DNA from: Deinococcus sp.
Lineage (GTDB): Bacteria > Deinococcota > Deinococci > Deinococcales > Deinococcaceae
DNA length: 47,611 nt
Assembly: GCF_018260555.1 (NCBI RefSeq)
Contig: NZ_JAGLBB010000016.1
Location: 1-47,611 of the forward strand
Direction of reading: 5' to 3'
Both the position numbers and the translations under genes were made by a program. A model generated the notes under the pieces. That model made no database searches, had not been told where the DNA came from, and saw only the letters and a program-made list of their open reading frames with translations. How positions within the stretch are numbered: the stretch's first letter is position 1; each line of letters starts with the position of its first letter. Positions 1 to 10,918 of the stretch are shown here, one piece after another.

Positions 1-26
1 ACTGTTGCCCCGGAGGCTACAGGAGC

Positions 27-70
27 GGGGGCGGGGAGTGGGTGCCGACCGCGCCCCACTTCCCGCCCCC
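27..70 (-). terminator. GC-rich hairpin downstream of the phospholipase gene
   Basis: A long inverted repeat pairs the G-rich arm at 27-42 with the C-rich arm at 55-70, about a dozen bases past the stop codon of the minus-strand gene at 82-717. No T-run follows on the minus strand, so it is either a weak intrinsic terminator or an mRNA 3' end-stabilising hairpin. Confidence 0.45.
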
Positions 71-81
71 CAAGACCTGCG

Positions 82-717
82 TTAGAAGCTGTCGCTGCCG
101 CCCACGCGCACGCCCTGGTAGTAGGCGTAGGCAGCGCTGTAGCAGGCGGGCTGCTTGATCCAGCTCTTGGCGTTGCAGATGGCTTTCATGTTGGTGTAGA
201 AGGCCTCGTCGGTCGTTTTGCGGTTGGCGTCGGTGCGTCCGTAGACTTTCAGGTTGCGGTACCCGAAGTCATGCACGTTGCAGGCGGGCCGGAAATCCTC
301 GCGGTAGCCCAGGCCCAGGCCGTCGGGGGCGCTGCAACCGTCGCGCGTCCAGTCCAGGCCGGGGTAGGGGAGGCTGGTGCCGTTGTACGCAGCGTACTGG
401 GTATTGTAGTTCCCCACGCTGCCCCACCCGGTGCGTTTCACGTACGCGAGGCGGTCGCTGGTCAGGTCCAGGCCGCTGAGGCTGGGAGCGGCGGGCAGGG
501 TCAGGACGCGGGGTGTTTCGCCGTACGCTTCGCGCAGCGCGGCAAGGAGCTCCGGGTCGTTGCCGTAACGCGCGAGGATGGCCTGGCTACCGGCATCCTG
601 CAACTCGGGGCGCGAGGCGTAATCGCTGGTACCGAGCGTTGCGGTGGGTGCGGCCGTCTGGGAGCACGCGGCGAGGGACAGCGAGAGCAGAGCGGCGGGC
701 AACATGAATGAACGCAT
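82..717 (-). CDS. Secreted lipoprotein of the prokaryotic phospholipase A2 family
   Basis: The 211-residue protein starts with a short basic n-region and a hydrophobic stretch ending in lipobox LAAC (residues 15-18), so it should be a lipid-anchored, exported protein. The C-terminal half carries the prokaryotic phospholipase A2 signature: Cys128 in RDGCSAPDGLGLGYR, then ACNVHDFGYRN with the catalytic His149-Asp150 pair, and further cysteines at 146, 181 and 192 that could form the family's two disulfides. Known members of this fold hydrolyse the sn-2 acyl ester of phospholipids, often with calcium. The middle segment (about 30-120) is unassigned and may be a pro-region. It stands alone on the minus strand and is transcribed away from the TetR gene at 904. 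The family assignment is firm from the HD motif and cysteine spacing; the substrate is not known. Confidence 0.85.
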   Translation of the reverse strand: MRSFMLPAALLSLSLAACSQTAAPTATLGTSDYASRPELQDAGSQAILARYGNDPELLAALREAYGETPRVLTLPAAPSLSGLDLTSDRLAYVKRTGWGSVGNYNTQYAAYNGTSLPYPGLDWTRDGCSAPDGLGLGYREDFRPACNVHDFGYRNLKVYGRTDANRKTTDEAFYTNMKAICNAKSWIKQPACYSAAYAYYQGVRVGGSDSF

Positions 718-903
718 GACGACTCCTGTGGGCAGGTGGGGGACGGGGGAGCGGGGGTGACTGCTCGCCTTCCACCATACGGCGGGGCTGTCAGGGGGCT
801 GCCAGGGGCTGTCAGACGAACTCCGGGTTCAGGGGACCGCAAAGACCCTTGAATCCGAGCGAAACAGACGCAAGCCGTATCAGGGCGTGCGAGGGTATCA
901 TGG

Positions 904-1506
904 GTGGTGATGACGGTTCCTCCTGTGTCTGCTCCTGCCGCCCTGCCCGATACGACCCGCACCCGCATTCAGCAGGAGGCGGCGCGCCTGTTCGTGCAGA
1001 GCGGGTACCACGGCGTGAGCATGCGCGAGGTCGCGGAGGCCGTGGGCGTGACCAAGCCCGCCCTGTACCACCATTACGCCGATAAGGAGGCGCTGTTCCT
1101 GGCGATGCTGGAGGGCACCCTGGCGGGACTGGCGCGGCTGGTGGCGGCCGCGAACGCGCAGGTGGGCATTCGCTTGCAACTCGATACGCTGGTGTACGAG
1201 TTGCTGGCCAGCGCGCCCGAACAGCGGGTCGGCCTGCAACTGGCGGGCGAGTTACGGCACGTGAGTGCCGAGCGGCGCGCCGCGTTCGAGCGCGAGTACC
1301 GCCGGGTGTGGATCGGTGGGCTGTCGGAGTTGTTCGAGCTGGCGGCCGCGCGGGGAGAGTTGCGCGCGGACGTGGTCCCGGGGATGCTGGCGCGGGCCTT
1401 CCTGGCGCTCACGTACCCACTGGTGACGGGTGCGCCGTCCAACGACCCGCAGGGCATGGGACGGGCGCTGCTGGCCGTGTTCCTGGACGGCGCGACCATC
1501 CGCTAA
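904..1506 (+). CDS. TetR/AcrR family transcriptional regulator
   Basis: The protein of about 200 residues has the TetR architecture: an N-terminal DNA-binding domain with the helix-turn-helix at GVSMREVAEAVGVTKPALY followed by HHYADKEALFLAM, then a roughly 130-residue all-helical ligand and dimerisation domain. Three in-frame starts lie close together (GTG 904, GTG 907, ATG 910) and no strong Shine-Dalgarno picks one. The gene is divergent from the phospholipase gene at 82-717, with about 185 bp between them, so it could regulate that gene, itself, or a distant efflux or lipid gene. The C-terminal domain shows nothing that identifies a ligand. The TetR assignment is firm; the regulon is unknown. 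Confidence 0.85.
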   Translation: MVMTVPPVSAPAALPDTTRTRIQQEAARLFVQSGYHGVSMREVAEAVGVTKPALYHHYADKEALFLAMLEGTLAGLARLVAAANAQVGIRLQLDTLVYELLASAPEQRVGLQLAGELRHVSAERRAAFEREYRRVWIGGLSELFELAAARGELRADVVPGMLARAFLALTYPLVTGAPSNDPQGMGRALLAVFLDGATIR

Positions 1507-1680
1507 AGCGGGTCCGGAATGATCCGGTGACCGCCGCTTCCAGGAGGTGCCCTGACTACCCCGCCGTGCAGCGGGGTGGACGGCTGGTTTCCTGCTTGCG
1601 TTGACGGTCATGTCGGACCAGGAAGCGCCGGGACGGCCCTTGATCCGCTAGGATGACCGCGCCCGAAGGAGATCACCACT

Positions 1681-1938
1681 GTGCCCGTTACCCGCCTGGA
1701 AATCTGCACCGAACACCTGACCATCGATCAACGCGAGGATCTGCTCGACGCTGTCTGGGCGGCGCTGCGCATCAGCCCCGGCATGGTCACGGCTGACGGA
1801 AATGTCGAACTGACCCTCAAGCACTGCGGGGACTCCGTGGCGCCCGAGGACGCCCCGCTCGTCCGAGTGAACGAGATCGAGTACCGCAACGTGACGCCCG
1901 AACGCCTCGTGACCCTCATGAAACGCTGGTCCCGCTAG
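1681..1938 (+). CDS. Conserved-looking small protein of unknown function
   Basis: An 85-residue acidic to neutral protein starting with GTG at 1681, supported by a good Shine-Dalgarno (GAAGGAG at about 1666-1672). It begins VTRLEICTEHLTIDQREDLL and ends in an arginine-rich LMKRWSR. The predicted pattern is alpha/beta, with no signal peptide or membrane segment, and one cysteine in LKHCGD. I do not recognise a family. It sits alone between the TetR gene and a repeat element that begins 12 bp past its stop. The ribosome binding site, compact start and codon use typical of its neighbours make it a likely real gene. Confidence 0.6.
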   Translation: MPVTRLEICTEHLTIDQREDLLDAVWAALRISPGMVTADGNVELTLKHCGDSVAPEDAPLVRVNEIEYRNVTPERLVTLMKRWSR

Positions 1939-1949
1939 AGCGGCCTGCC

Positions 1950-2088
1950 TGATACGGAATCCGCTCCCCTGAGCCACAGGCGGAAAAGCGCCGCCTCTGG
2001 CTCCATACCGTCCAATCCGTACGCTGGTCCTATTCGCGTCCGCTCGGATTGCTTCAGAACTGCAGCGAATCAACCGCAGACCGTATGA
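1950..2088 (-). repeat. Dispersed MITE-like repeat, copy 1 (full length, inverted)
   Basis: A full-length copy of the repeat found throughout the window, in minus orientation. It is bounded by TGA (1950-1952) and TGA (2086-2088), a 3-bp direct duplication flanking the ends TACGGAATCCG and a degenerate ACCGTA end. Inside are the family's central GC hairpin module and the left module related to GATTGATTC/GAATCAATC. It occupies most of the gap between the unknown gene at 1681 and the methyltransferase at 2232; I saw nothing else in this gap. Confidence 0.85.
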
Positions 2089-2231
2089 TTCCGCAGACGG
2101 GCAGTCGGGAAGAGAGGCAGCGAGGACAGCAAGAGTCGAGCAGGGCAGCGGCCACGCTTCATGCCGGGTAGCCGGGCGCCAGTAAGGGCCGGTCTCCGGC
2201 GCTCCGTTCGCGTGTTTGCTACGCTGCTGCG

Positions 2232-3410
2232 GTGAAGAAGTCCCCCACCGTCACCCTTCAAGCCCAGGCGGTGCGCCGCATCACGGGCCGCTACCCCTTC
2301 GGGCACAGTGGCGATATCGCCCACGCCGACGACGGCATTCAGCCGGGCGAGGTCGTGAACGTCCGCGCCGAGGGCAGCACCCGCCTGATCGCGCGCGGGT
2401 ACTTCAACCCGCAGGGGGGAACGCCGCTGCGCTTGCTGACCTGGCAGGACGAGGACATCGACCTGAAATTCTACCGTGCCCGCGTGAAGGCCGCCCTGGC
2501 GCGCCGCAAGGGCCGCATTGTGAATACCGACGCCATGCGCGTCCTGCACGCCGAGGCCGACGGTCTGCCCGGCGTGATCGCCGATCAGTTCGGGTCCGTG
2601 CTGAGCGTGCAGCTACGCAACGCGGGCGTGGAACGCCACCGCGACCTGATCGTCAAAGCCCTCAAGGACGAGACGCGCGCCGCCAGCGCCTTCGAGCGCA
2701 GCGACACCGGCGAACGCCGCCGCGAGGGCCTGGAGCTCGTGACCGGCACCCTCTGGGGCGACGTGCCGGGGCGTGTGGAGTTCTTCGAGGACGACCTGCG
2801 CCTGCACTTTGCGCCCATGGACGCCCAGAAGACCGGCTTTTTCCTCGATCAGCGCGACAACCGCCGCCTGATGGCCTCGCTGGTCCGGCCCGGCGCGGGC
2901 TTCCTGGACGTGTACTCGTACACCGGGGGCTTCAGCCTGCACGCCGCGAAGGCCGGCGCGAAAGCCACCGCCATCGACAAGGACAACGTCGCCCTGGCCG
3001 CCCTGGAACAGGCGGCGCGGGGGAACGGCGTTCAGGTTGGCGTGCGCTGGGGCGACGCCCTGGAAGCACTTGCCGCACTGGAAAAGGACAGGCGAACCTT
3101 CTCGGCCATCGTGCTCGACCCGCCTACCCTCGCCAAGAGGCGGGAAGATGTCCCGCGCGCCAAACGCATCTTCACGGACGGGGCTGCCAGCGCCCTGCGC
3201 ATGCTGGAGGGCGGCGGGCACCTGATGATCAGCACCTGCGCGCATTACATCCGCGTGGATGACCTGCTCGACGCCGCCAGGGTCGCTGCCGCCGAGGCCG
3301 ACACCGATGCCGAGGTTCTCGAGGTGACCTATCAGCCCGCCGATCACCCGCATCTGCTCAGCGTGCCGGAGAGCCTGTACCTCAAGAGCGTCCTGCTGCG
3401 CAAAGCCTGA
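2232..3410 (+). CDS. Class I SAM-dependent RNA methyltransferase, RlmI/RlmK-like
   Basis: A 392-residue protein with the RlmI-type architecture: an N-terminal PUA-like domain (about residues 1-75), a connecting EEHD-like region containing HAEADGLPGVIADQFG, then a Rossmann methyltransferase. Motif I is FLDVYSYTGGFSLHAAKAGA, the acidic motif II is AIDKD, and motif IV is VLDPPTLAK. The family includes the 23S rRNA m5C1962 methyltransferase RlmI and close relatives, and length and order match. A catalytic-type cysteine lies in MISTCAHY. The GTG start at 2232 sits just before the PUA domain, with no better start visible. It precedes uvrA but 190 bp separate them. Its exact target nucleotide cannot be read from the sequence. 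Confidence 0.85.
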   Translation: MKKSPTVTLQAQAVRRITGRYPFGHSGDIAHADDGIQPGEVVNVRAEGSTRLIARGYFNPQGGTPLRLLTWQDEDIDLKFYRARVKAALARRKGRIVNTDAMRVLHAEADGLPGVIADQFGSVLSVQLRNAGVERHRDLIVKALKDETRAASAFERSDTGERRREGLELVTGTLWGDVPGRVEFFEDDLRLHFAPMDAQKTGFFLDQRDNRRLMASLVRPGAGFLDVYSYTGGFSLHAAKAGAKATAIDKDNVALAALEQAARGNGVQVGVRWGDALEALAALEKDRRTFSAIVLDPPTLAKRREDVPRAKRIFTDGAASALRMLEGGGHLMISTCAHYIRVDDLLDAARVAAAEADTDAEVLEVTYQPADHPHLLSVPESLYLKSVLLRKA

Positions 3411-3431
3411 TCGGTTTCGAGGGGCGCCGAA

Positions 3432-3450
3432 TGATACGGATTCCGTATGA
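3432..3450. repeat. Minimal end-to-end remnant of the dispersed repeat
   Basis: TGA, then the 13-bp perfect palindrome TACGGATTCCGTA, then TGA. The palindrome is exactly what remains when the two terminal inverted repeats of the dispersed element meet head to head, and the flanking TGA triplets match the family's 3-bp duplications. It lies 21 bp past the methyltransferase stop. It may be an internal-deletion derivative or an excision scar. Confidence 0.7.
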
Positions 3451-3603
3451 GGAATCGCCCCATGTTCGCGTGGTGCCCTGAGCTGCTAGACTGTCTCGTT
3501 TCCGAAGCGGAGGCAGCGCCTTACGCGTTCAACGTAACCCCCTGCGGCCCGGTCTACGTCTGATTCCTGCCGTGCTGGCCGCACTTTTCAGGGAGAACCC
3601 ACC

Positions 3604-6704
<3,101 letters not shown>

Positions 6705-6708
<4 letters not shown>

Positions 6709-7421
6709 CGCAGCCGCCCGACCCCACCCCACCCGACACCCGCCCCACGGATCCCCAGGGTCTGAGCCCTGAAACGCCGGTTCAGGCCGATCAGGCTGGG
6801 CAGCATCCCACCCCCGCCCCCGCCACCGTTCCCGGTGCTTCCGCGCCGGGGTCGCGTCTGGCAGGCCCACGCCAGGCCCGCCCGGCTCCGCAGGACGATC
6901 CGCCGCCGGGCACAGCCGTCAAGGGGCTGAAACTGCTGGGAGGCGCCGTGTGCCTGCTGACCCTGGCGTACTTCCAGTGGACGCCAGGCGAGTGGCCCGT
7001 GCGCCTGCTGACCTGGGTACTGCTGACCCTACTGGCCGACGAGTTCGGCGGCTGGTTCGGGTACGGCGGGTTGGTCCTGGGGGGCCTGGGGTACTTCAGT
7101 CCGGTGCAGCCGCCCGCCGAGTGGCTGATCATCCTGCCGCTGGTCGGCGGGGCCCTGGCGGGCACGCTGCTGCTCAAGCACTCGGGCGGACTGTTCGTCC
7201 TGCCGTTCGCCGGGGTGTTATTCGCGGGCGTGCTGATCGCCGTGGGCCGCTTTGGGGCCAAACTCGACCCGCAGATGACGCTGCCCGCCAACCCCGAATT
7301 CCTGCGCACCGCCCTGACCGCCATGCTGATCGCGCTGGGCATCAGCGCCGCGCGGCAACTGGCGGGACTGTTCCTGCGCGCCCGCCGCCGCGCCCGTCCG
7401 CCGGAAGGCATGCCTGCCTGA
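6705..7421 (+). CDS. Multi-pass membrane protein with a proline-rich cytoplasmic N-terminus
   Basis: A 238-residue protein whose start codon overlaps the uvrA stop (ATGA), implying translational coupling. The first 75 residues are rich in Pro, Thr, Gln and Ala and look disordered. The remainder holds about five hydrophobic helices (around residues 77-95, 100-130, 138-160, 165-188 and 202-220) and ends in a basic RARRRARPP tail. I do not recognise the family. No catalytic motif is visible. The link to uvrA may only mean shared transcription. A clear terminator follows at 7442, ending the uvrA operon. Confidence 0.75.
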
Positions 7422-7441
7422 CCGTTCCTGTACTGCCTGCG

Positions 7442-7480
7442 CGCCGCTTCCCTTAACCAGGAGCGGCGTTTCTGCTCTTT
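7442..7480 (+). terminator. Intrinsic terminator of the uvrA operon
   Basis: CGCCGCT (7442-7448) pairs with AGCGGCG (7462-7468), followed directly by TTTCTGCTCTTTT. It lies 20 bp past the stop of the membrane-protein gene. Confidence 0.8.
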
Positions 7481-7509
7481 TGCGCCGTGGCTCCGGTCAC
7501 CGGGCGGCC

Positions 7510-7608
7510 AGAGACGGACTGCGCTCCACTGCGCCACCGTCGGCTGTTTCTCCTCACATCCGCTTGCACCCAACCGAAACTGCACCGAATCAACCGCAGT
7601 CCGTATGA
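7510..7608 (-). repeat. Dispersed MITE-like repeat, copy 2 (short form, degenerate)
   Basis: Inverted orientation. The right end CGCAGTCCGTA plus TGA (7606-7608) is intact, while the left end (GACGGACTGCG) and its flank have drifted. The central hairpin module is missing. It sits immediately upstream of the DsbA-like gene, so that gene's promoter may lie within or next to it. Confidence 0.7.
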
Positions 7609-7653
7609 CATGGCCTGCGGTCCCTCACGCACTCGCGTTACACTTCAGGGCAG

Positions 7654-8349
7654 ATGAACAGTAACTCCAACCGCACCATTCTCGTGATCGGCACCCTGAT
7701 TGCCGTGGCCCTGATCGCCCTCGCCCTGGTCGCCGTTCGCGGTAAACCCGCTCCCGGCGCGGGCCTGAACGGCACCTTCGACCTGACCGGACAACCCTTT
7801 GCGGGTCAGGCCGACGCGCCGGTCAGCGTGGTTGTCGTCGAGGACTTCAAGTGCCCCGTCTGCAAGACCTTCGAGGAAACCATCGCGCCCGAACTGAACA
7901 CCAAGTACATCGAGACTGGCAAGGCGAAGCTGTACTCCGTGGTGTGGCCTTTCCTGGCCGAAAACGCCCGCCTGCCCACCGACGACAGCAAACTCGCTGC
8001 GCAGGCCGCCAAGTGCGTGTACGACCAGGGCGGCAACGACGCCTTCGGCCGGTTCAAGACCATCCTGTTCCGCGCGCAGGGCAGCGAGAGTGCAGTCTGG
8101 GCCACCAAGACCCGCCTCAAGGACCTGGCCGGGAACGTCGAGGGGCTCGACCAGGCGAAGTTCGCCACCTGCCTGGATACCGACGCCACCGCCGCCCGCG
8201 TGGACGCCGACGAGAAGCAGGTCGCGGACGCAGGCGTGAACCACACGCCCACCGTGTTCGTGAACGGCAAGGAAGTCCGGAACGGCAGCGGCGAGAGCAG
8301 TTACCTGCTGGCCGACGTCAGCGCCGCCATTGACGCTGCCAGCAAGTAA
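7654..8349 (+). CDS. DsbA-family thiol:disulfide oxidoreductase, membrane-anchored
   Basis: A 231-residue protein with an N-terminal membrane anchor (about residues 8-29) and an exported thioredoxin-fold domain. The active site is CPVC at residues 67-70 in EDFKCPVCKTFEE, and the cis-proline loop is HTPTVFVNG. A second cysteine pair (AAKCVYDQ and FATCLDTD) lies in the helical insert, as in some DsbA/BdbD-like proteins. It would oxidise cysteines in exported proteins and be re-oxidised by a DsbB-type partner. That partner is encoded 3 bp downstream, so the two form a dedicated pair and surely an operon. The start ATG 7654 directly precedes the anchor. The family is certain; whether it is mainly an oxidase or an isomerase is inferred from the partner. 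Confidence 0.92.
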   Translation: MNSNSNRTILVIGTLIAVALIALALVAVRGKPAPGAGLNGTFDLTGQPFAGQADAPVSVVVVEDFKCPVCKTFEETIAPELNTKYIETGKAKLYSVVWPFLAENARLPTDDSKLAAQAAKCVYDQGGNDAFGRFKTILFRAQGSESAVWATKTRLKDLAGNVEGLDQAKFATCLDTDATAARVDADEKQVADAGVNHTPTVFVNGKEVRNGSGESSYLLADVSAAIDAASK

Positions 8350-8352
8350 GCC

Positions 8353-8793
8353 GTGAGCCGCGACAACCGCCTGTACGCCGCGTGGGTGATCGCGCTGATC
8401 GCCACGCTGGGGAGCCTGTATTTCAGCAACATCCTGGGATTCAAACCGTGCGTGCTGTGCTGGTATCAGCGCATCTGCATGTACCCCCTGGCTGTCATTC
8501 TGGGCATCGGCGCACTGCGCGGCGACCTCGGTGCCCGCCTGTACGCCCTGCCACTCGCCGCCGCCGGACTGATCATCGCCCTGATCCAGAACTTCGAGGA
8601 CTGGGGCGTGATTCCCGTCCTGAAAGCGTGCACCGCCGACGCCACCACCGTCGCCTGCGACGTGCCCTGGCCTGTGTGGGGCAGTGGCGCCCTGGCCGCC
8701 CTGAACACCGTCATCACCATTCCGGTGCTGAGCATGACGGCCTTTATCCTGATCACCGGGCTGCTCGCCTGGGGCCGACCCCGCAGCATCTGA
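8353..8793 (+). CDS. Disulfide bond formation protein B (DsbB/BdbC family)
   Basis: A 146-residue, four-helix membrane protein. The first periplasmic-side cysteine pair is CVLC in FKPCVLCWYQRICMYPL, the DsbB/BdbC hallmark, and the second pair is LKACTAD and VACDVPWPVWG in the second loop. It re-oxidises the DsbA-like protein encoded just upstream and passes electrons to quinone. Start is GTG 8353, three bases past the dsbA-like stop. Its TGA stop codon (8791-8793) is also the left flanking triplet of a dispersed repeat (copy 3), so the repeat begins with the very next base. Confidence 0.93.
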   Translation: MSRDNRLYAAWVIALIATLGSLYFSNILGFKPCVLCWYQRICMYPLAVILGIGALRGDLGARLYALPLAAAGLIIALIQNFEDWGVIPVLKACTADATTVACDVPWPVWGSGALAALNTVITIPVLSMTAFILITGLLAWGRPRSI

Positions 8794-8929
8794 TACGGAT
8801 TCCGATTGATTCGGTGCAGTTCTGAATCAATCCGAGCGGACGCGAGTAGGAATAGCAGACGGGTTTCGCGGTATGGAGCCACAGGCGGCGCTTTTCCGAC
8901 TGTGGTGGAATTTAGCGGAATCCGTATGA
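8791..8929 (+). repeat. Dispersed MITE-like repeat, copy 3 (full length)
   Basis: A model copy of the family: TGA (8791-8793), end TACGGATTCCG, stem GATTGATTC/GAATCAATC with an 11-nt loop, then the GC hairpin GCCA-CAGG-CGGC followed by GCTTTTCC, then end CGGAATCCGTA and TGA (8927-8929). The left TGA is the stop codon of the DsbB gene. The hairpin plus T-run could act as the terminator of the dsb operon. Confidence 0.9.
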
Positions 8930-9028
8930 TACAGATTGCGATTGATTCGGTGCAGTTCCGGATCAATCCCAGCGGAGGCAAGTAGGAACACCACACGGAT
9001 TGGGCGGTATGGAACGGAATCCGTATGA
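8927..9028 (+). repeat. Dispersed MITE-like repeat, copy 4 (short form, tandem with copy 3)
   Basis: It begins on the right flanking TGA of copy 3 (shared triplet 8927-8929) and runs TACAGATTGCG ... CGGAATCCGTA to TGA (9026-9028). It keeps the GATTGATTC module but lacks the roughly 35-bp central GC hairpin module, with GGTATGG joined directly to AACGGAATCC. The gap 8794-9130 holds only these two copies and the terminator at 9040. Confidence 0.88.
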
Positions 9029-9039
9029 GGCTAGCAAGA

Positions 9040-9073
9040 GGCCCGCCGACGCAATTAACGTCGGCGGGCCTTT
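9040..9073. terminator. Bidirectional intrinsic terminator between dsbB and etfA
   Basis: A perfect 12-bp stem pairs GGCCCGCCGACG (9040-9051) with CGTCGGCGGGCC (9059-9070) around a 7-nt loop, followed on the plus strand by TTT. It lies between two convergent operons and can serve both. Confidence 0.85.
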
Positions 9074-9130
9074 CATGGAGCCCTGGGAAGTGGGGGCCGA
9101 GGTTAAACCCCGACCCCCACCCAGTCCCGT

Positions 9131-10078
9131 TTACTTGCGGCTGGCTTCGATCAGCGCGGGGACGATCTCGTTGATGTCGCCCACGATGCCGTAGTCCGCG
9201 ACCTTGAAGATCGGGGCTTCAGCGTCCTTGTTGATGGCGATGATGTTCTTGCTCTTGCCCATGCCGCTCAGGTGCTGCACGGCGCCGCTGACGCCCAGGG
9301 CGATGTAGGCCTTGGGTTGCACGGTCTTGCCGGTCTGGCCGACCTGCTCGGCGTAGGGGCGCCAGCCGGCGTCCACGACGGCGCGCGTGGCACCGACGCC
9401 AGCGCCAATGTTGTCAGCGAGACCCTCGACGTAGCGGGCGAAGTTCTCGGGGTTGCCCACGCCGCGCCCACCCGTGACGATCACGTCGGCTTCGGTCAGG
9501 GCGACGCGGCTGCTCTTCTCGACGCTGCGGCCAGTCACCTGCACGCGGGGGGCGGGCAGGTCGAGTTCCACGTCGTACTGCTCGCCAGGGGTGGCGGCAG
9601 GCGCGGCGGGCGCGAACGAGCCGGGCTTGACGGTCACGACGACCGTGCCGTCGGCCTCCACGGTTTCGGTCACGCGGGCCAGGAAGGTGTACCGCTGTGC
9701 CTGCAAGGCCGCGCCGTTGCTGCTCAGCTTGATAGCGTCTTCAAGGTACGGCGCGTCGAGTTTCACGGCGACCCTGGGGGCGTACTCGCGCCCGGAGCGG
9801 CTGCCGCCGATCATGACGACCGACGCCTCGCCTTCCTGCGCGATCTGCGTGGTGGCGGCCGCCCAGACTTCGGCGTTGTACGCGGCGAGCGCGGGCAGGT
9901 CGGCCACGAGCACCTGATCGGCCACGGCGGCGGCCTCGGCAGCCACAGCGGCGACGTTCTGGCCCAGTACAAGCAGCGTCACGGGGCCTTCGCGTCCGGA
10001 CTCCCGCGCGGCGGTGACCATTTCCAGGGTGGATTTCGCCAGTTTCCCGGCGGTGTGTTCAGCGACGATCAGAATCAT
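9131..10078 (-). CDS. etfA: Electron transfer flavoprotein subunit alpha
   Basis: A 315-residue EtfA. The N-terminal domain begins MILIVAEHTAGKLAKSTLEM. The C-terminal FAD-binding region contains GGRGVGNPENF, GATRAVVDAGW, the QVGQTGKTVQPKAYIALGVS segment, SGAVQHLSGM and AINKDAEAPIFKVADYGIVG, all typical of EtfA. With EtfB it forms a soluble heterodimer that carries electrons from acyl-CoA and other dehydrogenases to the membrane ETF:quinone oxidoreductase. Its start overlaps the etfB stop by ATGA, so the two are translationally coupled. Length and order are normal for the family. The operon ends at the terminator at 9040. Confidence 0.96.
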   Translation of the reverse strand: MILIVAEHTAGKLAKSTLEMVTAARESGREGPVTLLVLGQNVAAVAAEAAAVADQVLVADLPALAAYNAEVWAAATTQIAQEGEASVVMIGGSRSGREYAPRVAVKLDAPYLEDAIKLSSNGAALQAQRYTFLARVTETVEADGTVVVTVKPGSFAPAAPAATPGEQYDVELDLPAPRVQVTGRSVEKSSRVALTEADVIVTGGRGVGNPENFARYVEGLADNIGAGVGATRAVVDAGWRPYAEQVGQTGKTVQPKAYIALGVSGAVQHLSGMGKSKNIIAINKDAEAPIFKVADYGIVGDINEIVPALIEASRK

Positions 10079-10836
10079 GCGATCACCTTCGCTTCGTTCC
10101 GAAGCAGTTCCAGCAGTTGCTGGGCGGCGGCCTGGGGGTCCTTGCCGTCGATCATGGTGTTGCGGCGGGCGCGGGTCTGAATTTCAGCGCCGACCATGCG
10201 GACCTTGCCACTCAGGTTGTACGCGGCGGGGTCTTCCTTGCGGAGTTCCTTCTTCTTGGCTTTCATGATGTTCGGCAGGGTGGGGTAGCGGGGCTCGTTC
10301 AGGCCCTGCTGCGTGGTGACCACGGCGGGAAGGGGAGCGCTGAAGCTCTCGTTGCCGTCGTCCACGTCGTGGCGACCGGTGATGGTGTCGCCGTCGATCT
10401 TCAGTTCGTTCGTCCAGGTGAGCTGGGGCCAGCCGAGGCGTTCGGCGCTGGCGGCTCCTAGTGCCTGGGAGTCCCAGTCGGCTTCCTGTCCGCCCACCAG
10501 GATCAGCGAGACGTTCTCGGCCTGCGCGACCTGCGCCACGACGCGGCTCAGGGTCACCGCGTCGAACTTCTCGTCGGTTTCGATGTGAATGGCGCGGTCC
10601 ACGCCCATGGCGAGCGAGGTGCGCAGGGCGTCCTCGACTTTCTTGGGGCCGACGGCCAGCGCGATGATCTGTTCGACCGGCGCGCCGCTCTCGCGCAGGC
10701 GCAGGGCTTCTTCCACGCCGTACTCATCCATGCCGTCGATGACCAGGGTGGCCCCTTCGAGGTCAACGTTCTGGCCGCTGATCTTGACGCGGGCTTCGGC
10801 GTCGGGAACTTGTCTTACGAGGGTCAGGATATTCAT
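10075..10836 (-). CDS. etfB: Electron transfer flavoprotein subunit beta
   Basis: A 253-residue EtfB, the AMP-binding half of the electron transfer flavoprotein. It starts MNILTLVRQVPDAEARVKIS and carries the AVGPKKVEDALRTSLAMGVD segment and the recognition-loop-like ARRNTMIDGKDPQ stretch near the C-terminus. It is first in the etfBA operon and overlaps etfA by four bases. A Shine-Dalgarno-like GGAGG lies shortly before the ATG on the minus strand. The upstream region carries a -10-like TACAAT and a 13-bp palindrome at 10906-10918 that could be a repressor site, fitting the common control of etf genes by fatty-acid-responsive TetR regulators. Confidence 0.96.
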   Translation of the reverse strand: MNILTLVRQVPDAEARVKISGQNVDLEGATLVIDGMDEYGVEEALRLRESGAPVEQIIALAVGPKKVEDALRTSLAMGVDRAIHIETDEKFDAVTLSRVVAQVAQAENVSLILVGGQEADWDSQALGAASAERLGWPQLTWTNELKIDGDTITGRHDVDDGNESFSAPLPAVVTTQQGLNEPRYPTLPNIMKAKKKELRKEDPAAYNLSGKVRMVGAEIQTRARRNTMIDGKDPQAAAQQLLELLRNEAKVIA

Positions 10837-10900
10837 GGGTCCTCCAGGGGTCTGGTGCGCGTGTCAGGACAGGGGGCGGCTGGCTCACCCGTCCCGACAA

Positions 10901-10918
10901 ATTGTACTTGGTTCAAGT
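10901..10918 (-). promoter_or_regulatory. Putative etfBA promoter -10 overlapped by a palindromic operator
   Basis: On the minus strand the hexamer TACAAT (10901-10906) resembles a -10 box. It adjoins ACTTG-AAC-CAAGT (10906-10918), a perfect palindrome with a 3-nt centre. No convincing -35 box is visible. The palindrome's placement suggests a repressor site. Confidence 0.45.

Noticed and set aside
3411..3603. Radiation/desiccation response palindrome upstream of uvrA
   Set aside because: No sequence resembling the 17-bp TTATG...CATAA-type palindrome is present in the region.
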